Shown here one piece after another: positions 21,202 through 29,858 of a stretch of 30,308 nucleotides of DNA. The notes beneath the pieces are model-generated. The model had not been told where the DNA came from, made no database searches, and was given only the letters and a program-made list of their open reading frames with translations. The stretch is from CAZYBU01 sp964645775. Lineage in GTDB: Bacteria > Spirochaetota > UBA4802 > UBA5550. The DNA is taken from the NCBI GenBank assembly GCA_964645775.1, contig CAZYBU010000039.1, forward strand, positions 1 through 30,308, in the 5' to 3' direction. Position numbers and translations under genes: made by a program. Each line of letters begins with the position of its first letter. The first letter of the stretch is position 1.

Positions 21202-22377
21202 TTGTCGAAGATGGAATACACTACTCCTCAGTTGACGGCCTTTATCTTTATCCTGACCGGAATTCTTGTTCTCTATGGATTGGGCAACTACTACATCTAC
21301 CGCTCCCTCCTCTGCCTGGAGATAAACCGCCGTCTCCTCGGGCTCGCCGCACTTGTTCTGGGCCTGAGCTTCCCCGTCGCCATGACCCTGGTCCGCCTTC
21401 TGCCCGGTCCGCCCGCGAAGCTTATCGCTCTTGTCGGTTATTACTACCTTGGCCTGGGGATGTACCTGATCCTTTTTTTCGCCGGCGCGGACCTCTTTCT
21501 TCTGCTCGGAAGGAGTACGGGACTTCTTTCCGCGGAAGGGAGTCTCTCCCTGAAGCGGGGTATCGTGCCGGTTCTGCTTATTATCTCCCTGGTGGTCGTG
21601 GTGTACGGCTCGATCCATGCGCGATCAATCGGTATCCGGCATGAAGACCTGGAAGTCAGGGGGAGAGGGAACCCCGGGAAAACAGTCGATATTGTTTTCG
21701 TAAGTGACGTCCATCTTGGGGTAACCACGGAGGAGAGATTTCTAAGAGACCTGGTGGAGAAGATCGAATCACTGGAACCGGACATGGTTATCTTCGGGGG
21801 AGACCTTCTTGACCGCTCCGCTGACGAGATAAAGGACCACGGATATGAAGAGATCCTCTCTACCCTGGCTCCTCCCCTGGGGGTCTTTGCCATTACCGGC
21901 AACCACGAGTATTTCGGAGGGATCGAGAAGAGTATGGAATTCATGCGGAGAAGCGGCATCCATGTTCTGGAAGACAGTACAATACGGAGAGGAGGTCTTC
22001 TTCTTGTGGGCAGGAGAGACCGGACAGCCGAACGGTTCGGGTTTCGCCGTACTCCCCTGGCTGAGCTGCTGTCGGAACGTGGACCGGAGCCTGTGGTGGT
22101 CCTCGATCATACTCCCTTTGATCTCTCCGAGGCGAAAGAGGAGAAGGTCGATCTGCAGCTTTCCGGACATACCCACAGTGGTCAGTTGGCGCCTGCCAAC
22201 CTGATTACAGGCCTGATGTATGAACTGGATTACGGCCGTATGAGAAAAGGGATGACGACCTTCCTCGTATCGAGCGGGGCCGGCACATGGGGACCGCCCC
22301 TCCGGGTCGGAACAGGGAGTGAAATTATTCATCTCAGAATTCATTTCACACAAGAGAATGATACCCGAAATCAGTAA
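21202..22377 (+). CDS. membrane-anchored metallophosphoesterase
   Basis: The first 150 residues hold four or five hydrophobic segments. The rest is a calcineurin-like phosphoesterase with all metal motifs: FVSDVHLG, GGDLLD, TGNHEY, and SGHTHSGQ followed by SSGAGTWGPPLR. This is the YkuE/YaeI subgroup, whose members act on lipid or phosphodiester substrates. The active site would face the cytoplasm or periplasm depending on topology. TTG 21202 (GGGGAA seven bases upstream) or ATG 21211 may start it. It is the last gene of the rnfB-fliG operon. Confidence 0.88.
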   Translation: MSKMEYTTPQLTAFIFILTGILVLYGLGNYYIYRSLLCLEINRRLLGLAALVLGLSFPVAMTLVRLLPGPPAKLIALVGYYYLGLGMYLILFFAGADLFLLLGRSTGLLSAEGSLSLKRGIVPVLLIISLVVVVYGSIHARSIGIRHEDLEVRGRGNPGKTVDIVFVSDVHLGVTTEERFLRDLVEKIESLEPDMVIFGGDLLDRSADEIKDHGYEEILSTLAPPLGVFAITGNHEYFGGIEKSMEFMRRSGIHVLEDSTIRRGGLLLVGRRDRTAERFGFRRTPLAELLSERGPEPVVVLDHTPFDLSEAKEEKVDLQLSGHTHSGQLAPANLITGLMYELDYGRMRKGMTTFLVSSGAGTWGPPLRVGTGSEIIHLRIHFTQENDTRNQ

Positions 22378-22381
22378 AGGA

Positions 22382-22588
22382 TCAAGAATACCGGGTGGTC
22401 GCCGAGACCCACAACAGATATGCCAGGCCGTCGGCTGTACGGGGTATTTTTTCCAGGTGTTGCTTTACCTCCGGCAAGGAGAAGGGTGCCGGTCCCGGGA
22501 CTTTTGCGGCGTGACGGGCGGACAAAAAGGAGTAATCTTCACCGCGGACGCCGAGAATAGAAGCTTTCTGTATAGTATTCCCCCGGGG
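22382..22588 (-). other. open frame in phase after the sucrose synthase stop
   Basis: On the minus strand the sucrose synthase gene stops at TAA (22589-22591). The same frame then stays open for 68 codons to TGA at 22382-22384, encoding protein-like sequence such as PFSLPEVKQHLEKIPRTADG and LAYLLWVSATTRYS. There is no ATG or good start in it. It could be a decayed gene end or chance. Sucrose synthase itself ends at its usual place, so this is not a missing part of that enzyme. Confidence 0.25.
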
Positions 22589-24982
22589 TTATAATCTCTG
22601 CTTAAAGAGAAAATGGTATATCATGTCCGCGTAATGGTTCAGTTTGATCTTACCCTTACCGGTGACGGAATATCTCCAGAACCCGTAGAGCTTGGCCAGG
22701 TTGATGAGCTGTTTGCTGTAATTCTTCCATGTAAAAGCGGTCTGGACCCGTTCAATGCCCCCGTCGGAGATTTTCTTCCAGAGACCTTCATCCTCCATCC
22801 ATTTCCGGATGAAGTCATCCAGACCCGCGGCAATAAGGGAAGGCTGGCTCGTGTTCAGGAGGAATCCGCTTCTTCCTTCCTCGATGATCTCCAGGGGACC
22901 GCCGAAGAGGGGCCCAAAGGTGGGAAGACCGGTAAGCATGGCCTCCAGGATGGTAAGACCGAAGGCTTCAAAGAGGGCAGGCTGCACGAATATGCCGTTA
23001 TGGTCCGCCATAATCCGATAGACTTCTCCTGTGTCTATCTTATTAATGCTCGGGAGCCACCGAACATGTCCATGGAGTCCGTACCGGTTAATAAGTTCAT
23101 GGGCAAGAGTAATCTGTTCTTTTTCTTCCCGGTCGCCTGAACGTTCCGGGTCCGTGTAGCCCGCGGCGAAGACAAGGTTGCACCTTTCACGGGTCGGGTC
23201 GCTCAGACCAAAAGCCTCTATAAGACCAGTAATGTTCTTGATCCTGTCGAAACGGGCCATGGTGAAGATGGGCGGTTTGGATGGATCGATGAGATGACCG
23301 AATGTCCCTTCTGCTTCAAAATCGGAAAAAATCCGTTCTTCCCATATCTCCCGGGAACTTTTGTTCCGTTTCTCCTTTTCGCTAAAAGGGAAGTACATCT
23401 CCTCGTCCACGCCCGGCGGTATTACGTTGAATTTTGGAACGTACAGGTTGATACCGCTTTCCACCTGGCAGAGGCCGGGCAGGGTAAAGAACTGGTACGA
23501 TTCGTACTGGCCCATACTGTTGGGGGTCCCGTATATTTCCTGGCGGGTACTGGTGATAATGAAATCTGTTTTGTTCATGGCCAGTATGTCGGCGACATAC
23601 TGCTTGGAGAAGTTGTAATCCTCCTCCATGCTTTCCCAGTAGAGGTCGGAGAAGAGATACTTGGTCTTTTCCAGGGCGTGGGCGATGTTGCACTGCACGA
23701 CATCGAGCATGTCGGAGAGGAGTGTGGCCACCAGGTTGCCGTCGGAGTAGTTTCCTATGATAAGATCGGGCCTTCCATTCAACTCGCTTACAAGTTCACT
23801 TGAAGACTCTTCCGCGAATCGTTCCAGGTACGGCCATACGTGAAAACGTGAAATCCAGTTTGGAACCACGGTGGTGTCTTCTTCCCGGAAGGGGATTCGG
23901 AGTATCCAGCAGTTCTCCGTGTTGTGTATCTTCTCCAGTTTCTGATCGCAGCTTGTATCCTCTGCCTCAGGTATCTGCCGGGTCAAAACAATGATCCTGG
24001 GAGTCATCATCAGGCCGGCCAGCTCGATCTCCTTTGTCAGGTGTTTCTCCAGTGCCCGGACCTGGTCAAGTATGTAGATGACCTGTCCTCCCGTGTCCGG
24101 CTTTCCCAGGACATGGTCCTGGCCGAACCATCCGTGGGGAGAGACGATGGCGATTCTCGATATAAGGGGAAGGGGGAGCCGGGAAACGAATTCCACGAGC
24201 AGTTCATCTGTCGGTTCGGTTATCAGGTCGAAGAGAAGCTGAATACTGCGGGTCACCCGGCCGGCCGTGTTTCCCCATCCTGGCTCAAAACCGTACCGGT
24301 GAAGAAGAGGAGAAAACTCGGAGAAAGGCGTGTCTTCCGGCAGAGCGGACACCTCTCCCAGGACTTCCTCCAGGTTTGAGAGGAAGGAATCGAAGTTCTG
24401 GTGAATCTCGCCATTTATAAGAAGCTGTTTGCCGTTATAGTTGTGTATTTTCAGAAAACTGAAGATTCTCTGGTTCCACTTGTCCGGATCGCTGAAGATG
24501 CTGCTGGAGAGGTAGCGGTTAAGGAACCGGATACCTCGTCCGATGTTTCGGGTGTCCTTGATAAAGGGGGTGAAGTCATAAAAGGGGGCGAAATTTATGG
24601 TAGGATGATGCTGTTCCATTTCATGTCCCAAAAGGTATCGGTCCCGGAGATCAAGGAAATCGGAAAGCTCGATCTGCTCCATGTAGCTTCCGTCTCTGCG
24701 AGCGCTGAAAAACCGGTACCGCGCTATGGCGTACCTGTGCATGATAATCAGGTGGTCGTCGACGATGAATATCTCCTGGACCTTAAGGACGAATCGGCCC
24801 AGGGACCTCTCCTCGTTCGGCTCAACCTGTTCCCTTTCCCGGCAGAACTCCTGAAAAAGGATAATGATTTCATTGTGAAGCATGAACCGTTCGTTCTGCT
24901 CGAATATGAGAAATATGAACTCACGAAAGAGCATCCTGTCCTCTTCCGTGAAGAGTCTCTGCAGTGGATCGTCGGGGGTCAT
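22589..24982 (-). CDS. sucrose synthase
   Basis: This 797-residue GT4 glycosyltransferase reversibly converts sucrose and UDP or ADP to fructose and NDP-glucose. The N-terminal regulatory part ends in FLKIHNYNGKQLLING. The catalytic half starts with ISRIAIVSPHGWFGQDHVLG and PDTGGQVIYILDQV and contains FTMARFDRIKNITGL and the E-x7-E motif in FEAFGLTILEA (Glu672, Glu680). The end, YSKQLINLAKLYGFWRY, is also typical. Length equals that of plant and cyanobacterial enzymes. GGAGAAGG precedes the ATG. It is the third gene of fructokinase-SPS/SPP-sucrose synthase, 15 bases after the SPS gene. Confidence 0.93.
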   Translation of the reverse strand: MTPDDPLQRLFTEEDRMLFREFIFLIFEQNERFMLHNEIIILFQEFCREREQVEPNEERSLGRFVLKVQEIFIVDDHLIIMHRYAIARYRFFSARRDGSYMEQIELSDFLDLRDRYLLGHEMEQHHPTINFAPFYDFTPFIKDTRNIGRGIRFLNRYLSSSIFSDPDKWNQRIFSFLKIHNYNGKQLLINGEIHQNFDSFLSNLEEVLGEVSALPEDTPFSEFSPLLHRYGFEPGWGNTAGRVTRSIQLLFDLITEPTDELLVEFVSRLPLPLISRIAIVSPHGWFGQDHVLGKPDTGGQVIYILDQVRALEKHLTKEIELAGLMMTPRIIVLTRQIPEAEDTSCDQKLEKIHNTENCWILRIPFREEDTTVVPNWISRFHVWPYLERFAEESSSELVSELNGRPDLIIGNYSDGNLVATLLSDMLDVVQCNIAHALEKTKYLFSDLYWESMEEDYNFSKQYVADILAMNKTDFIITSTRQEIYGTPNSMGQYESYQFFTLPGLCQVESGINLYVPKFNVIPPGVDEEMYFPFSEKEKRNKSSREIWEERIFSDFEAEGTFGHLIDPSKPPIFTMARFDRIKNITGLIEAFGLSDPTRERCNLVFAAGYTDPERSGDREEKEQITLAHELINRYGLHGHVRWLPSINKIDTGEVYRIMADHNGIFVQPALFEAFGLTILEAMLTGLPTFGPLFGGPLEIIEEGRSGFLLNTSQPSLIAAGLDDFIRKWMEDEGLWKKISDGGIERVQTAFTWKNYSKQLINLAKLYGFWRYSVTGKGKIKLNHYADMIYHFLFKQRL

Positions 24983-24997
24983 TACCTTCTCCTTATG

Positions 24998-27166
24998 TTA
25001 TGCAATAAAATCGTAGCGCTTCATCCCTTCCAGAATGCCTGCCGCTCCCTCGCTCCGGGCGAAATATATGTTCTTTATGCCCTTCAGGTTTTCAAGCTCC
25101 TCGCTGTAGTTGCCGACGATCACGCCCAGGGTATCACCCCGGAGCATACCCTCGTCGTTGCCGGAGTCTCCGCATACCAGTATCTGCTCCAGCGGGATCT
25201 CCCATTTGTAGGATATGTAACGGACCGCCTTACCCTTGGAAGCCCTCTGGGGCAGGATGTCAAGGAACTGATTTTGGGAGTAGATAAGGGTATACCGGCA
25301 GCGGTTCTCCATAAGGAGCTGATGGACCTGAGCCAGGCGGTCGCGGCCCGGCTCCATGTTGTAACTGATTTTGAACTTTCTCTGTGTCTCGGCTTCCTGC
25401 ATTTCGAGGAAGGGAAGGTCTTTAAGGCTCTCCTTGATCCTTTCCGGTGACCAGCGGTTGGAAAGATGGGCGTCCCATCCCCTATCATAATGCCGGTTCT
25501 CCCCGTAGTATATTTCGGAGCCGACCGAGGTTATGAAGATATCTGGCAGGGGTATCTTATATTTCTTCAGGATTTCCCGGGCGGAATCGATGGTCCGTCC
25601 CGTTGCTATGGCGAAACCGATCTTCTCCCGGTTCTCCTCAAGGATTTTTTTCAGCTCATCCAGACCCTCCATGTTCTCCGGGTAGATGAGGGTATTGTCG
25701 ATATCCGATACCACCAGGTAATCAAGGGAGGCGAGGCGATTACCGGCTGTGTCTTTGCTCTTGCGGCTTGAAAGGTGCCTGGGCAGACGGCTTTCAAGTT
25801 TCTCCAGTTCGGAGAGATAACTGTCTACATGGGCCTCCCAGGTATAATACTTTCTCACGTTCATGATCCCGTTCTTCGAGTATGTCTCCCAGGCCTCGCT
25901 GTCCGATATAATGGAACGGATGGCGTTATTGATCTCCTCCGTGTCCAGGGGATCGACCAGAATGCCGTTCTGGCAGTTCTCCATGATGTCCCTGGGACCG
26001 CCATCGTTTGTGGCTACAATAGGAAGTCCGCTGGCCGAGGCTTCGATAAGGGTAAGGCCAAAGGGCTCGGTCAGGGCCACGTTTACGAAGACTCCTCCTT
26101 GAGTGGCGGCGATCCGGTAGAGTTCCGGGACCTCGTAAACGAAGTCGTGCTTCTTGGGTATGGCCATCTTTCCGTAGAGGTCGTATTTGTCCATGAGAAG
26201 AAGCATGTCAGTCAGAACATCCTGCTCATTGTCCTCCATCTCATAGATGTCCCTGCGTATGCCGGCGAATATGGCCAGGTTCGCCATGGACTGGAGCTCT
26301 TTATCCTCGCCGAAGGCCCTGATGAGGCCCGATATGTTCTTTCTCTTGTCGGGACGACAGAGCGTGAGGACAATCGGTTTCTCCCGGTTCATAAAAAAGC
26401 GGTTCAGTTCCTGGAGAACCGACGCGTGGGCGTGGATCTCCTCCTCGTTCCGGTTGCGCTCCCCCAGCATGTCATGGTAATACGGGTAAAACTTATCGAT
26501 ATCCAGGCCGGGCGGGATGACCCTGAAATCAGGAACGCTGTGGTTTTCGTAAAGGCCGTACTGTTTCTCAATTTCCTGGCTCGTGCTTGTCACGATCAGG
26601 TCCGCGTCCTTTATGACTTCCTCTTCGGTCTGTATCCGGTGATCGATCCGGTATTTTTTTATGATGTCATTTTCTTTCATCCCCTCGGCCATCAGCCGCT
26701 GGAACTTGTTCCTTCCCATGGAATGACCGGTGAAGATAAGGGGCACGCCGAAGAAACGTGATAGTTCCAGGGCCACCCGGCCGGCGTCCGCGTAATGTCC
26801 ATGGACGAAATCGGGTATCCTGCCCTGACGTTTGATAAACTTCACCGTCTTGTCGATGTACTCTTCCAGGTGGTTCCAGAGGAGTTCCTTACGAAAATAT
26901 TTTTTTCCGCCGCACTGGATTCTGACGATACGGAACTTTTCGTTAACCTCTTCCACGGGCACGGAATAGTCCTCCGAGACTCTCGGGTCGGAGACAAGGC
27001 GAGTGAAGAGATCTATTTTCTCGATGTCCTCCCTCCCGGAGAGTTCATTGGCCAGTTCTATGACATATTTGATCTGGCCGCCGGTGTCCGCGTCCCGGCC
27101 CATCTCGAGGCCGTCCGCCCGGAGAAGGCCGTGGATACTGAACATCTGGATATACTTCTTCTTCAT
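24998..27166 (-). CDS. fused sucrose-phosphate synthase / sucrose-phosphatase
   Basis: This 722-residue protein has two enzymes. Residues 1 to about 460 are a GT4 sucrose-phosphate synthase: FSIHGLLRADGLEMGRDADT, then GGQIKYVIELA, FTGHSMGRNK, LTLCRPDKRKNISGLI, and E-x7-E in TEPFGLTLIEA (Glu367, Glu375). Residues about 480-722 are a HAD phosphatase of the sucrose-phosphatase type: VVSDIDNTLIY (nucleophile Asp488) and VCGDSGNDEGML (666-671). Together they make sucrose from UDP- or ADP-glucose and fructose-6-phosphate. The gene overlaps the fructokinase stop by four bases. Such fusions occur in plants, cyanobacteria and some methylotrophs and nitrifiers. Confidence 0.93.
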   Translation of the reverse strand: MKKKYIQMFSIHGLLRADGLEMGRDADTGGQIKYVIELANELSGREDIEKIDLFTRLVSDPRVSEDYSVPVEEVNEKFRIVRIQCGGKKYFRKELLWNHLEEYIDKTVKFIKRQGRIPDFVHGHYADAGRVALELSRFFGVPLIFTGHSMGRNKFQRLMAEGMKENDIIKKYRIDHRIQTEEEVIKDADLIVTSTSQEIEKQYGLYENHSVPDFRVIPPGLDIDKFYPYYHDMLGERNRNEEEIHAHASVLQELNRFFMNREKPIVLTLCRPDKRKNISGLIRAFGEDKELQSMANLAIFAGIRRDIYEMEDNEQDVLTDMLLLMDKYDLYGKMAIPKKHDFVYEVPELYRIAATQGGVFVNVALTEPFGLTLIEASASGLPIVATNDGGPRDIMENCQNGILVDPLDTEEINNAIRSIISDSEAWETYSKNGIMNVRKYYTWEAHVDSYLSELEKLESRLPRHLSSRKSKDTAGNRLASLDYLVVSDIDNTLIYPENMEGLDELKKILEENREKIGFAIATGRTIDSAREILKKYKIPLPDIFITSVGSEIYYGENRHYDRGWDAHLSNRWSPERIKESLKDLPFLEMQEAETQRKFKISYNMEPGRDRLAQVHQLLMENRCRYTLIYSQNQFLDILPQRASKGKAVRYISYKWEIPLEQILVCGDSGNDEGMLRGDTLGVIVGNYSEELENLKGIKNIYFARSEGAAGILEGMKRYDFIA

Positions 27167-28053
27167 CGATTACCTCTCAGTATCTCTCCCGTCATGATGT
27201 AGGGTTTGTCCTCTCCAGGGATGGCGCCGCTGTATTCGCAGAGTGCCGAGGCAAGAAAGGAAGCGGCCCGTAGAATGTCCTCATGATCTCTCTCTTCCAG
27301 AAGACCCGCTATGAAGGCCGCGGAGAAGGCGTCTCCCGCCCCCACGGTATCTTTCAGGTTTTCAACGGGGAAAGCCTCAGCGTCGATCCGTTCATCGGGC
27401 TTGAAGAGGGAGCTTCCTTCCTCCCCCCGGGTGACAACCAGGAGATCGATGCCGAAATGTTCGAACAGCTTGCGGGCGCCTTCAGGTTCATCGGTTGGCA
27501 GATTATAGGTTTCCATGATTTCCTGGAATTCCTCCTGGCTGCACTTGATTACGTCGCCGTGGCTCAGTGACCATTGGAGGCTGTCCCGGTCGTAGCACTC
27601 CTTTCGGAGGTTAAGGTCGCAGAAGGTTCTCCCATGAACGGAATCCTCCAGGCTTTGCAGGCACTCCCGGCTTCCCTCTGATCTCTGTATGAGGGTCCCG
27701 TAGTAAAGAAACTCTATCGGTTCCGCCAGGCCTGAACGGGCTTTTTCGCAGTCGATATGGTCGTAGGCCACGTCACGTTCAATATGGTAGGATGGAACAC
27801 CTTCTCCGGTAAGGGAGACCTGGACCGTGCCCGTGGGATGGACAGGATCGTTCTGCAAATGATGGGTAGAGAGACCCACGTTCTCTGCCACCCTCCTGAG
27901 TTCTCTTCCCTCTTCATCCGCTCCGACCCGGCTTATGAAGGCCGGTTCCTTTCCCAGTCCCGCAAGGTGACACGCCACGTTAAAGGGGGCCCCTCCAGGT
28001 CGTTTTCCTTCCGGCAGCATGTCAAAGAGCGCTTCTCCGTAAACGGTTATCAT
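27163..28053 (-). CDS. PfkB-family fructokinase
   Basis: This 296-residue sugar kinase begins YGEALFDMLPEGKRPGGAPFNV and carries the PfkB active-site motif DTVGAGDAFSAAFIAGLL near the C-terminus, with LLVVTRGEEGSSLF as the strand before it. These are normal for bacterial fructokinases. Operon position decides the substrate: it is first in a sucrose module, so it should phosphorylate the fructose released by sucrose synthase and return it to the SPS pool. It overlaps SPS/SPP by ATGA. Confidence 0.9.
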   Translation of the reverse strand: MITVYGEALFDMLPEGKRPGGAPFNVACHLAGLGKEPAFISRVGADEEGRELRRVAENVGLSTHHLQNDPVHPTGTVQVSLTGEGVPSYHIERDVAYDHIDCEKARSGLAEPIEFLYYGTLIQRSEGSRECLQSLEDSVHGRTFCDLNLRKECYDRDSLQWSLSHGDVIKCSQEEFQEIMETYNLPTDEPEGARKLFEHFGIDLLVVTRGEEGSSLFKPDERIDAEAFPVENLKDTVGAGDAFSAAFIAGLLEERDHEDILRAASFLASALCEYSGAIPGEDKPYIMTGEILRGNR

Positions 28054-28548
28054 CTCAGGTATCTCTCAATAGGGTATTTTTTCGGCACAGATGTCATTCG
28101 TGAATCGCAGGAAGAACATGCAAACGTGTACGAATGATTACTGAAGACCTTTATGTACGGGGGAGAATAATATGCATATTGAATGTCTCCCCGGGCGCAG
28201 ATTATTAATCCAGCATGCACGATTCTACATTTCTGGTCAGTATCTATTCCTTAATTTTTTTTCTTTGTATGTAAAATCATCTTCAGGAATATTGCTGACG
28301 TATGGTACATGCCCGGTTTTATCTGCTCAATAGGTAAAAGTATATAAATTAAACGTGCAGTCAAGCGATTCCCCGGGTTTCCATTCTTTACCGGTTGATT
28401 TGTACATCTGCGTCCGCAGTCTTTTTTATGGAGTTAATGAATTGTCCATCGATGGTTCCTGTAATGAAAAAATCCATTGACGTCTTCCGCATTATGCACA
28501 AAGCTAAAGATTACGCGGTTTAAACAACTCTCTCCGGGGGTTCGGTTA
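28054..28548. other. long intergenic region between divergent sucrose and response-regulator genes
   Basis: Nearly 500 bases carry no supported gene. The stretch is AT-rich with scattered stops. One stem is clear: GGGGAGA (about 28164-28170) against TCTCCCC, with a TATGCATA palindrome in the loop. It lies about 110 bases before the fructokinase start and could control that operon or end transcription. I found no convincing -10/-35 pair for either gene. An osmotic or regulatory site would be expected here, but none can be named. Confidence 0.4.
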
Positions 28549-28929
28549 ATGAGTGACGGGAAAATCCAACTTCTTGTTGTGGATGACGAAGAGATGATTC
28601 GCAGTATTCTTAAAGATTTTCTCGAAGATGAGGGTTTTCAGGTTGAAACGGCAGAAACGGGAAAGGAAGCCATCCAAATGCTGGCAGACACTCCCTATGA
28701 CGTGGCGATCGTAGATATGCGGCTTCCTGATATGGACGGCAATACCTGCATACTCCGTGCCTCTGAGAAGAGTTCCGACACGGTCTATTTCATTCATACC
28801 GGTTCCCACGACTACCAGGTCTCTCCGGAACTTCAGGAGAAAGGCGTTGATCCCGATAACGTCTTTTACAAACCGATTGTCGACATGACCGAGATCGGAC
28901 GCCGAATACGCTCCGCCCTGGGAAAATAA
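28549..28929 (+). CDS. single-domain response regulator (CheY-like)
   Basis: ATG 28549 gives MSDGKIQLLVVDDEEMIRSI, the normal receiver-domain start; in-frame codons further upstream are non-coding leader. CGGGGG lies ten or more bases upstream as a weak ribosome site. The 126 residues hold the acidic pair (VDDEE), the phospho-acceptor aspartate in VAIVDMRLPDMDG, threonine in FIHTGS and the lysine in FYKPI. There is no output domain, so it works by protein contact, as CheY or a phosphorelay intermediate. No kinase gene is adjacent. Confidence 0.9.
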   Translation: MSDGKIQLLVVDDEEMIRSILKDFLEDEGFQVETAETGKEAIQMLADTPYDVAIVDMRLPDMDGNTCILRASEKSSDTVYFIHTGSHDYQVSPELQEKGVDPDNVFYKPIVDMTEIGRRIRSALGK

Positions 28930-28984
28930 TTCTCTGGGCGCCTTTCCCCTTCAGTAATAAAGTTGATTCGAAACCTGTTTTAAC

Positions 28985-29710
28985 TCAGGGCATGTCCCGG
29001 ATAGGCGGCTCCTCTTCAGCCGGTTCCTTCGCTTTAGGCTTATTTAACTCAGCGATTTCCCTTCGTGCCAGGTCGCCCATTACGTTCGTTTTGGAAGAGA
29101 GGTTTCTCAGGGTCTCCATGGCCTCCTGTATGTCCTTTTCTTCGACCTTATCCGATTTCAGTAATTCCACGGCCTTGTGAAATTGCTTCGCATCCACGAC
29201 CAGGGAATATTCATCGCTGAAGCCCTGGTTGACCCACTTGTTGACGATCCACTTCCCGTCCACCTTGTGACTGATCGATATCTTATACCAGTCTCCCTTC
29301 TCTTCCACGATAAAGCCGATGGTTCCCGGAGGAATCGTGCCGGCCACCCGGCTTCCCATATTGTTCCTTATGTGGGTACGGGTTTCTGTGGTGAAAACGA
29401 TAGGCCGGTCGGCAAGGTAGCTCTCCTGGATAAAACCGACGCTTCCGTCGCTCAGCCTTACACGGGCCAGTCTTTTCTCCTGCCCTTCGGGCTCAATTAC
29501 CTCCAGAAGATCGACCGGTTCCGCCTGGGAAAGGAGGGCGCTCTTTTTTTTCAGTTCCCTGTCCTGATAGACCCACGTGGTGAACCGGGCGTATTGCTGC
29601 TCCAGGACCACTTCTTTCTCTTTCTCCCCGTCTTCTCCTCCCTTTTTACAGGCCGTGACGACCAGGCCCAGGGCCAGGAAGAGTACAAGCAGTTCTGTCA
29701 CTCTTTTCAT
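28985..29710 (-). CDS. SH3-domain lipoprotein
   Basis: ATG 29710 follows GAGGAGAA at a good distance and opens a lipoprotein signal (MKRVTELLVLFLALGLVVTA, then Cys); longer readings upstream lack a ribosome site. The 241 residues include two SH3-like beta units: one around AEPVDLLEVIEPEGQEKRLA, and one around THIRNNMGSRVAGTIPPGTI with DWYKI, the SH3_3 pattern used to bind cell wall. A helical segment and a KPKAKEPAEEEPP tail follow. It sits next to a lytic transglycosylase, agreeing with a peptidoglycan role. Confidence 0.82.
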   Translation of the reverse strand: MKRVTELLVLFLALGLVVTACKKGGEDGEKEKEVVLEQQYARFTTWVYQDRELKKKSALLSQAEPVDLLEVIEPEGQEKRLARVRLSDGSVGFIQESYLADRPIVFTTETRTHIRNNMGSRVAGTIPPGTIGFIVEEKGDWYKISISHKVDGKWIVNKWVNQGFSDEYSLVVDAKQFHKAVELLKSDKVEEKDIQEAMETLRNLSSKTNVMGDLARREIAELNKPKAKEPAEEEPPIRDMP

Positions 29711-29858
29711 GTAATTCTCCTCTGTGCAGTGTTTTTTAGTACCGGCACATTTATAAACCGTGACATGAGAGAGCGCCCGGCGTAGATTACCCCCAGCTTC
29801 CCTCGTAATGATGAATGATTCAACAATAGAGAAATGCGCACAGTGTGTCAACAAGGAC

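Noticed and set aside
20503..21618. Minus-strand frame of 371 codons across fliG and the phosphoesterase
   Set aside because: Histidine/glycine/aspartate-rich antisense translation over two well-supported genes.
22319..22594. Plus-strand frame of 91 codons after the phosphoesterase
   Set aside because: It begins inside the phosphoesterase gene in another frame, lacks a ribosome site and resembles no protein.
25775..26761. Plus-strand frame of 328 codons
   Set aside because: Antisense to the sucrose-phosphate synthase gene, with no recognisable protein features.
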